In this document: piece by piece, positions 44,045 through 56,038 of the stretch
How the letters are laid out: every line of letters starts with the position of its first letter
How positions within the stretch are numbered: position 1 is the first letter of the stretch
Assembly: GCA_011947345.1 (NCBI GenBank)
Contig: JAAVTG010000315.1
Coordinates: 62,001 to 126,000 of the forward strand
DNA: 64,000 nt
DNA from: Phytophthora quininea
Lineage: Eukaryota > Oomycota > Peronosporomycetes > Peronosporales > Peronosporaceae
Reading direction: 5' to 3'
Made by a program: the position numbers and the translations under genes
The notes under the pieces: model-generated
Databases searched by the model: none
Seen by the model: the letters and a program-made list of their open reading frames with translations, nothing else
What the model was told of the DNA's origin: nothing

Positions 44045-47000
44045 ATGTTCGTGCGGCCGTCGGTGACCACGCGGCCGCCGAGCTCGCGGTCTCTGGGTAA
44101 GAACGTGCCGGACTCTCCTAGCAGCCAGAGCCACAGCAACAACTCTAGCCATGGCGCCAAGCCCAAAGCGTTGGGCCAATTGGACCCCAGACACCTCCAC
44201 ATTGGAGCCAAAGTGTGGGTGGCCGACGCCAAGGTTCTATGGCGGGTTGGGGAGGTGCAAGCCATCGCAGAGGACCGCAAGACAGCCGACGTGTACTTGC
44301 CGGACGCTGCAGAGGAGCAGCTGCAGACATTGCCGACCCAGCAGCTCTTCACCTTTGACGCGTCGCACATTGTGGACCACGCGGACGTGGCCCTCATGAA
44401 CAACATGCACGAGGCGCCTCTGCTCCACGTACTGAGACAGAGGTTCGAGAGAGACGAGATCTACACCTTCACGGCCGACATCTTGCTCAGTATTAATCCC
44501 TACAAGTCCATCCCGTTACTGTACGACGTGGTGGGGTTTATGAAAAATAGAGAAGAAGCAGCGACGGCAACGGGAGACGGAGCTGATAGTGACAGCAGCG
44601 CACCGCCTCACTTGTTTTCCATTGCTGAGAAGGCTTATACAGGCATGAAAGGCGTCGTGGCAGGCTCTGGAGCGCCGCAGTCGATCGTCGTCAGCGGGGA
44701 GAGCGGAGCTGGCAAGACCGAAGCGTCCAAATACATCATGAAATACCTCGCGACTGCGAGCAAACATGCGGCTAGTGTGTCGGCTGCTGCTGCGGGAGTT
44801 CACGAACAGATTGAAGAGTGCGTAGTGCTATCGAATTTGATTCTGGAGTCGTTTGGTAACGCGAAGACGTCGCGCAACGACAACTCGAGTCGGTTTGGCA
44901 AATATATCCAGATCCACTACAGCACCGAAGGCCGCATGGCTGGGGTTTCAATCCGACATTTTCTGCTGGAGAAGACGCGACTTGTCCGTCCCGAAACCAA
45001 TGAACGGAACTACCACATTTTCTACCAGCTTCTTGCAGGTCTCGACAGCTTGAAGAATGAACCGTTGGATCCAGCAGACCCTGACCGACCGCTGCTGCTA
45101 CGGGATGACGTGTGGAACTACACCTACCTCACCCGCGGAGATTGTGTAGAGGTAGACGGCGTGGACGACGCGACCGAGTTCGAGCAGCTCCGACGATGTC
45201 TTGGACAGCTAGGGATGGACAGCACAAGCTTCCAACGCCCCATGTTTGAACTGCTGGCGGCCATTTTGCATCTTGGAAATGTCCAGTTCGAAAGCCCAAT
45301 GGCCCATGATGAAAGTAACCATGACGACCGCACAGAGGAAAACCCAACGCGCGTTGTGTTCCCTGAAGGCGACTCTGGAGTGAATCTCGAACACGTGGCC
45401 ATGTTGCTTGGAGTCGATGCCGCCGAGTTTGCTAATAAAATGGTTACCCAGACTACCATTACCGGGCGTGGGAGTATCTTGGAGATCAAACTCAGCCCCG
45501 AACAAGCCAAGAATGCCATGGATGCCTTCTGCAAATACCTATATGGGGAGCTTTTCCACCACGTGATCGCACGCATCAATGCCTGTGCCAAACAGCAGAC
45601 ATCTCTGATCCCAACCGAATCGGGAGGTGAAAAAAGACGCCGAAGGCTCGTGCTCAAGGTGGAGCAGCAACACAATCCGCTGCGCCATTCATCGGGATTC
45701 TCGATATCTTTGGCTTTGAAGTAATGAAGCGCAACAGCTTGGAGCAGCTCTGCATCAACTTCACGAACGAGACACTGCAGCAGCAATTCAACAAACACGT
45801 GTTTGTACTGGAGCAGGAGCGCTATGCTCGTGAAGGTATCACCGTCTCGCCGGTAGAATTCCAAGATAACCAGCGCTGCTTAGACCTGATTCAAAAACCG
45901 CCACTTGGATTGCTACCGCTGCTGGAGGAGCAAATGCTACTCAAGCGCAAGACCACTGATAAGCAATTGCTCACGATTTACCACGGCAACCACTTGGACA
46001 AACACCCAAACTATGCCAAACCGCGGTTTGAGTGTGACGAGTTTATCATCCGCCACTATGCCGGCGAAGTCACCTACGACATCCACGATTTCATCGCCAA
46101 GAACACGGACAATCTGCACGAAGACTTGCTGGACTTGTTGCGCCGCAGCTCGCAGCCTCTTCTTCAAGCCATGTTCAGCCTCCCATCTGTAGCATCTCTT
46201 GGCGGAGCCGCGACAAAGCGAGGTGCTCCAACCACACCAACCGGGGCGCATCATAAACGCACGCAGAGCGCGTCGCTTACCGGAACCACGACAGTCTCGA
46301 GTCGATTCCGTACACAGCTGACTGAGCTCATGGATGTGTTGTGGAGCACGACTCCGAGCTACATTAAGTGTATCAAGCCGAACAACCTGAAGTTTGCCGG
46401 CGGCTTCAGCTGCGAGCTCGTGCGCGATCAGCTTGTATACAGCGGTGTCCTTGAGGTTGTTCGAATTCGCCAGGAAGGGTTCCCCATCCGCAAGCTTTAC
46501 AGTGTCTTCTACGAGCTCTTTTGGCCGCTGGCGATCAAGAAGTTCAAAGTGGCAGCAACGAGAGGCGACGCCGCAAAGTCCGGCAAGCGAGCGAGTTCAT
46601 CGCGCGTGAGTGGCTCAAAGATAAAGAGCTCCAACAAGAAAGCGAGACGGCAGAAGACACCCCAGAAGTCGAGAAAGATGACAATGAGACGGCGTCCAAG
46701 CCACCAGCCCGGCAGATCTTTGCTATGGGTAAGAACGAAGTATTCCTTCGGTACGGACAGGTCGAACGCCTTGAAGGATCTTTAGCCACACTCCGACAGG
46801 ATAGTATTGTGATCATGCAGTCCAAGCTCGTGCGTTCTCGACTCGCGTTTAAGAAATACCACCGTCTGCGTCAAGCGACAGTAAAATGCCAAGCCCTTTG
46901 GCGGATGCGAGTGCAGCGTAGAAAATATCGGAAGCAACGTCGTGGTGCCATTCAGATTCAAGCACGTTTCCGTGGCTTTCAGCAATATTCGCGCTACCAG

Positions 47001-49728
47001 AAGAAAAAGAGCGCGGCTCTAGTGTTGACGCGTGTTTCGCGGCGGTATGTCACGCGTTGCAAGCTGCTGCGTTTCGTCAAATGCACGCGAGCAGCGACCG
47101 AAATTCAACGGCATGTCCGAGGATTTATGTTGCGTACAGCTGCTGAACGAGAGCGGAAAATGAGAGAGCGCGCCACACTGAACCTCCAGTCATGGCAACG
47201 TATGCACGCACATCGCCGTGCTTTTCTTGTTCAGCGTCGTGCAGCGATTCGCATCCAAACGAGGCAGCGATCTCGAACGCAACGCCGTCGGTTCCTGCGG
47301 GAGAAGAAGGCGGCAATTGTGTTGGCATCTTTCGTCCGGCAGATTCTTCAGCACAAACGCTTCAAATTACTCAAAGCTAGAATCGTAAAGTCACAAGCTT
47401 TGGTTCGTAAATGGTCGGCACGACGGCGATTTGTGTCGCTGCGCTGCGCTCTGGTATGTTTGCAGAGCTTGCGACGTCAGCGTGCAGCTCGACAAGTGTC
47501 TATCGTCCGCAAAGCAGCTGTGGCCTGCCTCCAGCATGCGATGGTCGGGTGGATCGCTAGGTGCCATTTCGTTGCCTTGAAGTGGAACACCTGCAGACTG
47601 CAGTATTGCGTCTCAAGCTGGTTGCTTCGTCGGCAGTTCCAACGAGCTCGGACGGCTTCCAGGCGTATTCAAAAGACTTGGCGCTCGCACTATCGCCGAA
47701 AGGAATGGGAAAAGGAGGTTGCTAGTGTGTTTACGAGTCGTATCGCAGGACCAAATCCCCGACATCGACAGCGTGGACACAGCACTCACGCATGGAAGAC
47801 TCCGACCGTCGGATGTCCAAACTGCGAAACCATCCAGAGGTGTTCTTCACGGTGCAGCCACGTGCGTTTGGTTACAACTCGCTGTTTCATGAAGCTGCAG
47901 CATGCGGAGACTTTCATGTGATCAAGTACATGCTCAACAATCGTCCTAGTAACGAGCTTCTTGGTCTCAAAAATGGTCGCGGGTTTACGGCATTCCACGA
48001 GGCGTGCTCCAACGGCCAGCATGCGATGGTTAGGTTCTTAGCATTGCAGATAGCAATGGAAGGCGCTCGCACACAGCAGACGCTTGAACAGATCCAGAAC
48101 AAACAACTTAATACCCCGGAAGAAGCTGAACAACAACCAGCAACAGAAGGCGGCAATCAGGAACCAGAAGAGGCTACACCATTAGAACGAACAGTTGTGT
48201 ACAGCGGATTCCTTCGTAAGCGACGAGAAACGTCACGCTGGATGCGACGATATGTAGTGCTCAGCGTCACGGCAGCCAAACAGGATTGTCCTCAGCTCGA
48301 CTACTACGCCAACGACCGCAAACTCACATTGGAAGCACCAAGTTCACGTCAAATCGACCTGACTACAGCGCTTCTAAAGACCAGTGTAGATCTTCCGTTC
48401 ACTTTTGAGCTGCATTCCCCACAGTTGCTGCACGGTCGAAACAAGGAAGGACGGCTGTACTTTGCGGCTGCGAGTGCTCTCGACATCCAGAGTTGGCTGG
48501 CCCATTTGCGCAACATCATCCCAAGCAGCATCGAGTCAAGAGTCTTCGCCATGCACCGTTCCGCACAAAGCAACAAGCTGGAGTTCGTCGACTTCACAAC
48601 TCGTCAGGAAGCTTGCGACTTCCGCACCTCCTCGTTACGACAGGAGACGCCACTGCACTTAATTGCGAGTTGCAATAGTCTCGTGATTTTAGCTGCCATT
48701 GATGATGATCGCCGCGATAGCCGCGGGAACAACAGCGAAAACAACACCGAGATACAACAGCTCGAAGCTGCACCGATCTCATTTAACAATTCCAAGACCA
48801 AGCCTATCCTAGATGCAGAGTTGGAACTCGTGAAAACGTCCCAGTGGCTGATAGAAAACGGCGCCGACCTCAACGCACAGACGAAGCGAGAAGAGTCTCC
48901 TCTACAGCTAGCACTCCAAGCTGGGCACTTGTTGTTAGCGAAACTGCTGCTAGACCGCGGTGCCCTAGCGTCAGGTCTTTCGGAGGCACATTTGACCCTA
49001 GTACGTTCGTTGAAGGCTGAGCTGGCGAAAACTGCCATCACGAGCATTTCTTCAGCTGCCTGTGCGTCGGTGGGCGTAGCCCCAGCACTACCACCGGCTA
49101 ATGGCACAGCCAATGCTCTCTTGGCCAAAGGTAGCGCGTTCCTCAAGCGACCCAACAAACTCACTCGACGACTGAGCGCAAGCGACGAGGAACTCCCTTG
49201 CTCTTCCTACTAAAACAACCGGGCAAAGTGCAGCACAGCTCGTACGTGTCCATCTTCGTGGAACTCACGAGATTGAACGACGCGGTGTCGCTTGAGAGTC
49301 GACGTCCACGCATCGTCATCTCAGTCATAGACGGACAGCGGAATCTCGTGGAAATGCGGCAGCAAGTGTCGGTGCAACCAGTTGCAGCGCCTAACGCGCT
49401 GCTCTGGGGCTTTACGTGGCACATGCAGACACCATTGGAGAATCTTCCACATGGAGCTTGCGTCGTGCTCGAGCTTGCCACCACCAGCACTTCGTCTGCA
49501 ACTACATCGAATGATACGGTAACGTCATCAACGCTGAGCTCCAGCGCACTCGTCCCCGAATGCTGGACGTACATGCAAGTCGACCAACGCACAGCCAACT
49601 CGGCTCCAATCACTGCTGAAATGTACAAGTACCCCGTGGACTTGTCCTCGCAGAACACGCTGCTGCGCGCCGACGCGTTCCTGTCGGGCGACATGTTGAT
49701 CTCTCAAGCTCAGAAGCACCACAGCTAG
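44045..49728 (+). CDS. Oomycete myosin with IQ, ankyrin, PH and C-terminal C2-like region
   Basis: The ATG at 44,045 opens an N-terminal SH3-like region (AKVWVADAKVLWRVGEV). The motor domain follows with P-loop GESGAGKTEASKYIM (44,696), switch I NDNSSRFGKYIQIH (about 44,877), switch II DIFGFE (45,703-45,720) and actin-cleft SYIKCIKPNN (about 46,357). The converter ends at KNEVFLRYGQVERLE, then several IQ-like helices bind light chains (about 46,800-47,700). Ankyrin repeats (about 47,870-48,060) come next, a PH domain (YSGFLRKRRETSRWMRRYVV, about 48,196-48,530), further ankyrins (PLHLIAS, PLQLALQAGHLLLAKLLLDR), and a C-terminal beta-rich region (49,198-49,728). Oomycete-specific myosin classes have such tails. 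Predicted role: actin-based transport with PH-mediated membrane binding. Frame slips occur at the A6 run (45,630-45,635), near 46,580, near 47,750 and near 49,195. Confidence 0.88.
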
Positions 49729-49798
49729 GCATTGTAGCCCCTCACACTCCATTGAATGCACCACACATAAACTCACAATACAAGCACAAGCAAGCAAT

Positions 49799-50658
49799 CT
49801 ATTGGAACGGAGAGAAATAAAACGTGTGGCCATGTGGACACATGTACTGGCCGGCCTGGCTGCCCGGCGGCATTTGCACGCGCGTGTAGCACGTCGGACA
49901 TTGGCGCATGATGGGGCGCGGCCCCGAGTTTATGTTGGAGTTGCCTCCGGTGAAGCTCTGCCGCATCCCCAACGAGTTGCCCATACTGGGGGCATCCTCA
50001 GCTGGAACAAGTGTCCGTTTGGACACTGCAAAGTCCCTCGGGCTGTTGTGCTGACCAAGCAGCGGATCCGACAGGTCGGACACTCCACCACCACGTTACT
50101 TCTGGCGGCTGCAGCGGCCGCCGCTGCTCTCGCTCGTTCCTGAGCTGTCGGCGTGTGCGCCAACGACTGTCCACATCCGTCGCAAAATTGTCCTCCGGAG
50201 CCTCGTTTCCCGCAATTCGTGCCTAATAAAAAAAAGAATCATTCTAAAGCTTAGCAATCCGTTAGAATTTCCCAATAAAACAAGCAAATATTACAATAGG
50301 GATGCGCCTTGACGAGCCCCTCCGTCTGCTCGGGCCACTGCGTCTGCGGCTTCCTGCAGATCGGACACTTGTCCGAGTTGGCCTCGTCGTGGTTGACGTT
50401 CTCCAGCAGACAGCTGAAGTGGAAGCGGTGGCCACACTCGGCTGTGAACAGCGCGCGGCCCATGGCCAGCTCGTCGAGGCAGATGACGCACTCGGGGGCG
50501 TCCTCTAGCACCGCCAGGGGCACGCTCTTGGCAGCGGGCACGTCAGCCGACGCGGGGGCGATGGGAGCCGGGCTGGGGGTACTGTCGGCGTATGCGGCTC
50601 GGTGCAGCGGCCGGCGGCGGGCCTCCACGTCGCTCCAGCGTCGGACTCGAGCGGTCAT
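49799..50658 (-). CDS. RING-H2 / zinc-ribbon protein, putative E3 ubiquitin ligase
   Basis: Exon 1 (50,658-50,295) has a RING-type domain: CVICLDELAMGRALFTAECG, then HRFHFSCLLENV and CPICRKP. A 72-bp intron (50,294-50,223) splits a Cys codon. Exon 2 (from 50,222) opens with CTNCGKRGSGGQFCDGCGQS, a C4 zinc ribbon, then an Ala-rich helix and two further C-x2-C modules (VECPTCRIRCLV...LQCPNGH and RQCPTCYTRVQMPPG...MCPHGH). The final residues are FYFSPFQ. RING domains recruit E2 enzymes for ubiquitin transfer; the extra ribbons suggest protein or nucleic-acid binding. One base is probably mis-set in the CCCCC run at about 49,992, which shifts frame between the last two modules. Tail-to-tail with the myosin gene. 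Confidence 0.8.
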
Positions 50659-50742
50659 TCTTATGAAGAATTTATCGGGAAATGGCGAATGGATTTTGTA
50701 CGACGCCGAATAAGAACGTAAAATTAGAGTAGATACAAGTTA

Positions 50743-51762
50743 ATGGCTTCAACTTTGTCCAGCATAACTTCGAGCGCAACGGTGGTCGATGAGCGTCTCC
50801 CAGGACGTGGTGGTGGTGTCCGGGTGGGTATTTGTGCTATAGTGGATCGCTTTCCTCAGCGTGCACTTGACCACGTGCTGCTACAACGCTGCTTTTGCCG
50901 TCGTCTACTGGCGATTGAGCGGTACTCCAATCGGTATGGCGTTGCAGTTCTACCACATTGGAATGGCGCCAGACTACGACCGATTCGTCGCAGCAGTTCA
51001 CGTGGCGATGTCGACCGTTCACGGATTCTGCATTGTCTTGATGGTGGGGAGCTCCTTTTGGCAGCGAAAGCTCGCCTTCACCCCATGGAGCGACTGCAAT
51101 ATCACTTTGGACAAACGACGCAGCTCGACGTCAAAGCGCGTCAGCGTCAGGAGTGCAGACGACCACAGTGTCAGTCGAGCCACCGCGTTGATCCATCATA
51201 GTGCGTCTTTATTGACCGCACAGCTCACGGATCGGTACGGTGTGCTCGGCGTCAACAGCAGACATTTCCACACCATTCTGACCTGCCGTGAGCTCATCGA
51301 GACGAGTTTCCAGACCAACCAGGCCTACCAAATGAGCAAGTTCTTGCCGAGTATGCTTCTCAACAACTTTTACGTGTTGGCGCTGGTTCTCAACTGCTGG
51401 TCGTCTGCGCTCATCCATGGCTTCCTTTTCCGCACCAACGAAGCCAAGAAACGCTTTGCGAGTCTCGCCTGCGACTGTGTGCTAAATCTGATCGCGTGTA
51501 TGGGGGTGGCGACCATTGTGGCGCTCGACAACCCAGAGACGAACGATTTCGGAGTCGAGATCTGGTACAACGACGAGTGGGTAGCCCGAGGTTAGAACGA
51601 GTTCCAGTTGGTCATCGTGACTTCGGGATCAAACCTCGTGAGCCGAGTCGTCTACTCCTCGGCTTGCTTGTCTCGACGACAAACTTGAAGGAACTGTTGT
51701 ATCGGACCCAAAAGTCTGAAACGCGAGGAAACCGTGTAGCAGCGAAAGATATCTTCAACTGA
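50743..51762 (+). pseudogene. Oomycete multi-TM/LRR family, copy 1 (TM half only)
   Basis: Similar to copy 2 immediately downstream: hydrophobic segments around CCYNAAFAVVYWRLSGT, HVAMSTVHGFCIVLMVGSSF, RYGVLGVNSRHFHTILTCRE, LIETSFQTNQAYQMSKFLPS and RFASLACDCVLNLIACMGVA. In-frame TAG at 50,840-50,842 stands where copy 2 has Trp, and TAG at 51,593-51,595 where copy 2 has Leu. A frame shift follows before the shared TNLKELLYR motif. The extracellular LRR-like half present in copy 2 is missing, so copy 1 looks like a truncated tandem duplicate. This Phytophthora-type family has no assigned function that I know of. Confidence 0.65.
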
Positions 51763-53888
51763 TGAACTGCTCGCAGAACTGTGTGGTCGTGTCGTGGTGG
51801 GAATTTGCAGTATGGCGGACCCTCTTCCTAGGCGTGCACGTGACAGCGTGCGGGTACAATGCTGCTTATGCCATCGCGTACTTGTACCTTAACGGCACCG
51901 AAGTTGGGATGTCGTTGGCATTTTACCAGATTGGAATGACTCCCAATCACTACGGGGCAATTGCTGCGGTCCACGTGCTCATGTCGTCGATCCATGGGAT
52001 CTGCATTCTGTTAATGCTCGGAAGCTCACTCTGGTCCCACGAGCTGTCATTCACTCCATAGGGTGAGTCGATTATCGGCCACGCAATACGCCAATTAAAT
52101 GGAAAAGCTCGTCAAGTTGGAAACCGAGTTGGGTCTTTGCTGTACCGAAGTGTTGCTCAGATTACCAACCGATACGGCTTGTTAGGTGTGAACGGAAGGC
52201 ATTTTCATACGCTGTTAACATGCCGCGAGTTGGTCGAGACGGCTTTCCAGACCGTCCAAGCGTATCGGATGAGTATGCTGTTTCTGAATGTGGTGCTCAA
52301 CCGATTCTACGTCGCTGCGCTTGTACTCAACTGCTGGTCTTCGGGGATTATTTACTCGTTCTTTTTCCGCAATAACGAAGGCCGTAGACGGTTTGCGAGT
52401 CTGGCGTGTGACTGTGCCTTGGATTTGGTGTCTTCCATGGGGGTAGTGCTCATTGTTGTGGGTCGCTATGTGCGTCAATACGACCCAAAGATCACCGATT
52501 TTGGTGTCGATCCATGGTACGACGACGAGTGGATCGCTCGCGCTCTGAATGAGTTCCAACTAGTCGTGGTAGTGTCCGAGGCAAACCTAATTTGTCGTGT
52601 GGTGTTCACTCTGGGCTTGGTCGTGACGACGACGAATTTGAAAGAATTATTGTATCGATCTGGGGGAGTCATGTAGAAGCTGCTGCTTGTCCAGCACAGA
52701 CACTGGTTACTGCTAATGACATTATAGTTGAAGTCTTTAATCCCGTAGCAGCTATCCCGGCTAAAACCCACGTTAAATCCTCCAAAGACGACTCGCAAGC
52801 GAATCTGGAAGACGATGGTTCATGCAGTTCACTCGCTATTCTCTGCGTGGGGGTTTATTGTGCTGGTCGTACACCTCCAAGCGTCCATGCAGCCAGCACT
52901 TCAGCAGTGCACGCTACAGGTGCGACCTTGGGCTATGTCGAAGCCATTCTGCTTCCTATTGACTTTGGATTGTTACCAGCTGGGGATTACTGGTCAAATC
53001 GACCAAGTCGACACCACTTGGCGCGAGTTCGACGGATCCACGGTGACGATGATGGTGATCAAGCACTGTGTCTCGCTCGACGTCCCCGACGTCTTTAAAG
53101 AGTTCCACAAACTCATCAGCATCAAAGTGTACAACACCACCATCACAGAGTGGCGCGAGTCGGCAGCTTTGACGAGCACAAACCATCCGTCCTTGCTATC
53201 ATTGCTTCTAGTCCGAGTGAATCTATCCGACGGTTTGGTGCCTGCCGGTTTCCAGTCGGACGATTTCCCAGTCACCTTGTACGATTTCGAGTGGCGGGTC
53301 ACGAATCTACGAGAATTACCAGACGACCTCGACTCCAAGTGGCCTTTTGGTAGTTTGATCGTCTTGGAGAGCTGTGAATTCACCACCGTGCCGACCGTTC
53401 TGCAGGCTTTGGCCCCAGATACGATGTCTCTCAATGGCAACCCGCTTACTCAAATACCTGCCAGTGTTTTCGAGATTGAAGGCATCTCTGAGCTCGGCTT
53501 TGGCGCCACCAACATCATCGAATTACCGCGCGACGTCGGCAACTTGTCGACGTTGACCACCATCTACATCCCCACCACCGCTGTCTCCTTCTTCTGGAAC
53601 TGGGTCGACCGGTTTCTGCAGCAGTCACCAAGTTCTCGCATCTACGCCGGAGGTTCAGTGTACTGCTCCGACCTCGAGAAAATCAGCAACGGCTCGGCTG
53701 ACTCGTTCACTGCTCCGTTTCAACCAGGGTATTCCACTCGACTCATGGACCCGAAGCAAGCAAAACGTGGTGGTGAGATTTGGAACGTTGTAGATTGCAG
53801 TCCATCTAGAGATACGTTCATCGGGGCGCTGGAATACCCGCTCACTGCAGAAGATCGACGCAATGCACTGCCAACACGACCTGGTTAA
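51762..53888 (+). pseudogene. Oomycete multi-TM/LRR family, copy 2, interrupted
   Basis: The N-terminal TM half (51,762-52,676) contains HVTACGYNAAYAIAYLYLNG, RYGLLGVNGRHFHTLLTCRE, NRFYVAALVLNCWSSGIIYS and TTTNLKELLYRSG. The C-terminal half (52,815-53,888) has a TM-like start and LRR-like text: NLRELPDDLDSKWPF, LNGNPLTQIPASVF, GATNIIELPRDVGNLSTLTT. It ends with a Cys-containing segment and ALEYPLTAEDRRNALP. A TAG at 52,059-52,061 replaces the Trp that copy 1 has after FTP, and the two halves lie in different frames (break near 52,800). The full-length family appears to be membrane proteins with an external LRR-like domain; function unknown. Both tandem copies are broken, so the locus is probably decaying. 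Confidence 0.65.
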
Positions 53889-54190
53889 CACTTTTCGACA
53901 CTCTGGATGGTCATACGCACCATTGTTCGACGGAAAGAAGCTAAACTCTTCGCTGCAAAGAGTTCTTATGGTGACGGTTCCTCTAGACAATCCACCGATG
54001 GATGACGAACAATTGCAGGAATGTTTAGCCGCGGCATCTACAGGCTTCCACTCGACGCCCACTTCTCAATTAGCGTCACCAGCCTCAGACGCTTGAAGCG
54101 ATGGCCTCAGCACGGCCCCGTTCTCGCAGGCACGAGGACCTCGTCCACCCACGTTCCTGATTTCGTCGAGCCATTGCCAATGACCTGTGG
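53889..54190. other. Spacer before the TnpB/Fanzor gene
   Basis: A 78-codon frame (53,863-54,096) has no recognisable domain. If the nuclease gene lies in a transposon, its left end should be within or near this stretch, but no terminal repeat was found by eye. Confidence 0.4.
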
Positions 54191-55835
54191 ATGCCCGAAG
54201 CGACCGAAAACGTCGTCACGCCGCGCCGAGCTCGACGGCGCAAGTCTCGACGAGTTCGCCCAAAGTTCCGCAGGCGTCGCAAGCGTCGAAAGAGAGGGGT
54301 TTTCCCCAGCGACCATCGACCTTCGTTCGGACCCGTCTCCCGGCCAACCAAGGCGTCGTTGAGCCGCTGCTCACGTCATGGTTTGCGGTCGAAAATTTTT
54401 CCGATGAGGACCTACACGGCGACTGGAGAACTGTCAACATGCCAGTCCCCGCAAACGCCGATGCAGCAGACGTCGACATGGATGGCGACGATGAGGTACA
54501 TGTGAACAGTGTCGTTAAGCTGCGCCTATTCCCGACGTCAGGACAGCGCGCGAAGCTGGACCAGATGTTTGCTACAAACAGAGCGATCTGGAACAAGCTG
54601 GTAGCCTGCTCCAGAGCGGATCGGCTAGCGATGGCGGCGGGGGCAATATGACACAGAGCGAGCTCACGAGCAAATACCGACCCATAGCGGCTATGAAGAC
54701 CACGAATAAGTACTTCAAGAACAACAAAACGGCCCTTGCAAGACACCGCCAACCGTACAACGAAGTGCGGGACTCGGCTTTTCAAGACTTCAAGACGGGG
54801 TCAAGTCCTCGCTGACGCAGTTCTTCAACAAGAAGGCGAAGGGCGAAAAGACCACGTACCCGGACATGCACTTCAAGAGCAAGTTTGCTCCTTCAAACAG
54901 CATCGAGATTCCAAAACGAGCCATCAAGACGATCGTCGAGGAAGGCGTGAACCAAGTGCGCTTTCATCCCGAGTTTTTTGTTTTAAGAAGAACGAGGGTA
55001 TTTTGCTGCACGAGCCACTGCCGGAGCTTACCACGTCAATCCGCCTGCAGCGCCTTCGAGAGGGCGAATTCTACATCATCGTACCCAGATTGGTCCACTT
55101 TCCGCAGCACGCCTGTGCTAGAGCTTGCGCCATTGACCCAGGGGTGAGAAACTTTCTCACGCTGTACGACCCCAACGGCCGCACGCTGAGCGTCAAGGAT
55201 AAACGTGCGGTGCTGCTGAAGAAGTTCAAGGCCGTGGATGAAATGAAGTCTATCCTGCAGAAGGAGGTGAACAAATGCAAGGCAAGACACCCGACCAAAA
55301 CGCGCACGAAGGTGAAGAAGAAACGACCTTCAAGTCGCAAGTCGGCCGAATCGCGGTTCCGATACCGCTTGCGCAGGCGGATCCGGCTGACAAGCCGTAA
55401 GGCTACTCGCTGTGTCAATGACATGCATTAAAAGTTGGCGACTTGGCTGGCTGAGCACTACAAGACTGTCCTACTGCCGTCCTACCAGACGGCCGAGATG
55501 GTACGCAGGTATTTCTTAGAGGTAGCAGCAGACGCTACCCCAGCGACGGCCACGGTTCAAAGACGCAACATCAAGAGCTCGACTGCCAGAGCTATGATGG
55601 CGCTGGCGCACTATCGTTTTAAGCTGCTTCTCAAGTACAAGATGGCCCGTGCCGGTGGACGAGTCGTCGACTGTGAAGAGGAGTATACTTCAAAACCTGC
55701 TCCAGCTGCGGCACGACCAAAGCCAACCTCGGCGGGAACACCGTGTTCCGATGCCCGCACTGCCACGTGCGATACGACCGAGACGTGAACGCCGCGAAAA
55801 ACATCTTCCACAAGAACTTGGGATTGCTCCCGTAG
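54191..55835 (+). CDS. TnpB/Fanzor-type RuvC nuclease (IS605 OrfB-like), frame-interrupted
   Basis: From the ATG at 54,191 (MPEATEN) the N-terminus is very Arg-rich (RRARRRKSRRVRPKFRRRRK), a likely nuclear signal. Then come a TnpB-like N-terminal domain (SVVKLRLFPTSGQRAKLDQM), a long linker domain, and the split RuvC core. RuvC-I is ACAIDPGVRNFLTLYDPNG (Asp at 55,135-55,137). RuvC-II is WLAEHYKTVLLPSY (Glu at 55,453-55,455). RuvC-III is YDRDVNAAKNIFHKN (55,773-55,817). A four-Cys zinc finger, CSSCG...CPHC (55,698-55,763), lies between II and III. All three catalytic acids are kept. Eukaryotic Fanzors are RNA-guided DNA nucleases linked to transposons. The frame is disturbed in runs near 54,393, 54,805, 54,972 and 55,692, and TAA at 55,429-55,431 stands where Gln is expected. 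Length ~548 codons. It could be domesticated, mobile or newly dead. Confidence 0.8.
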
Positions 55836-55960
55836 CTATCCCTCCTCTTTACCGGCGAAGCCTTCGTCGCGGAGTCCTGCCCACCTTTGGTGGGTGTTGT
55901 AGGCCCAAGAGTCGGTGCTACGACTGTAGTTGCTAGACATCCTAAGGAGATTAGCGACAC
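55836..55960 (+). ncRNA. Candidate guide-RNA (omega-RNA-like) region 3' of the nuclease gene
   Basis: Directly after the stop codon is a structured stretch. It has a perfect CCCACC-TTT-GGTGGG hairpin (55,880-55,894) and shorter potential stems (CGAA/TTCG near 55,855-55,866; CTAC/GTAG near 55,918-55,929). In bacterial TnpB and eukaryotic Fanzor loci the guide RNA is encoded at the 3' end of the gene and runs into the element's right end. The assignment is inferred from position and folding only; the limits are arbitrary. Confidence 0.35.
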
Positions 55961-56038
55961 TTTTTTAGGCACCGCCTGTTTGCGAAGAGCTCACATCCCA
56001 ATTCGCGCTTTCACGCACACTTACCGCGTAGATAAATC

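Noticed and set aside
52059..52090. GTGAGT after the TAG in copy 2 as a splice donor that would remove the stop.
   Set aside because: The TAG lies before the donor, so splicing there would keep it; copy 1 shows continuous coding across the same place without an intron.
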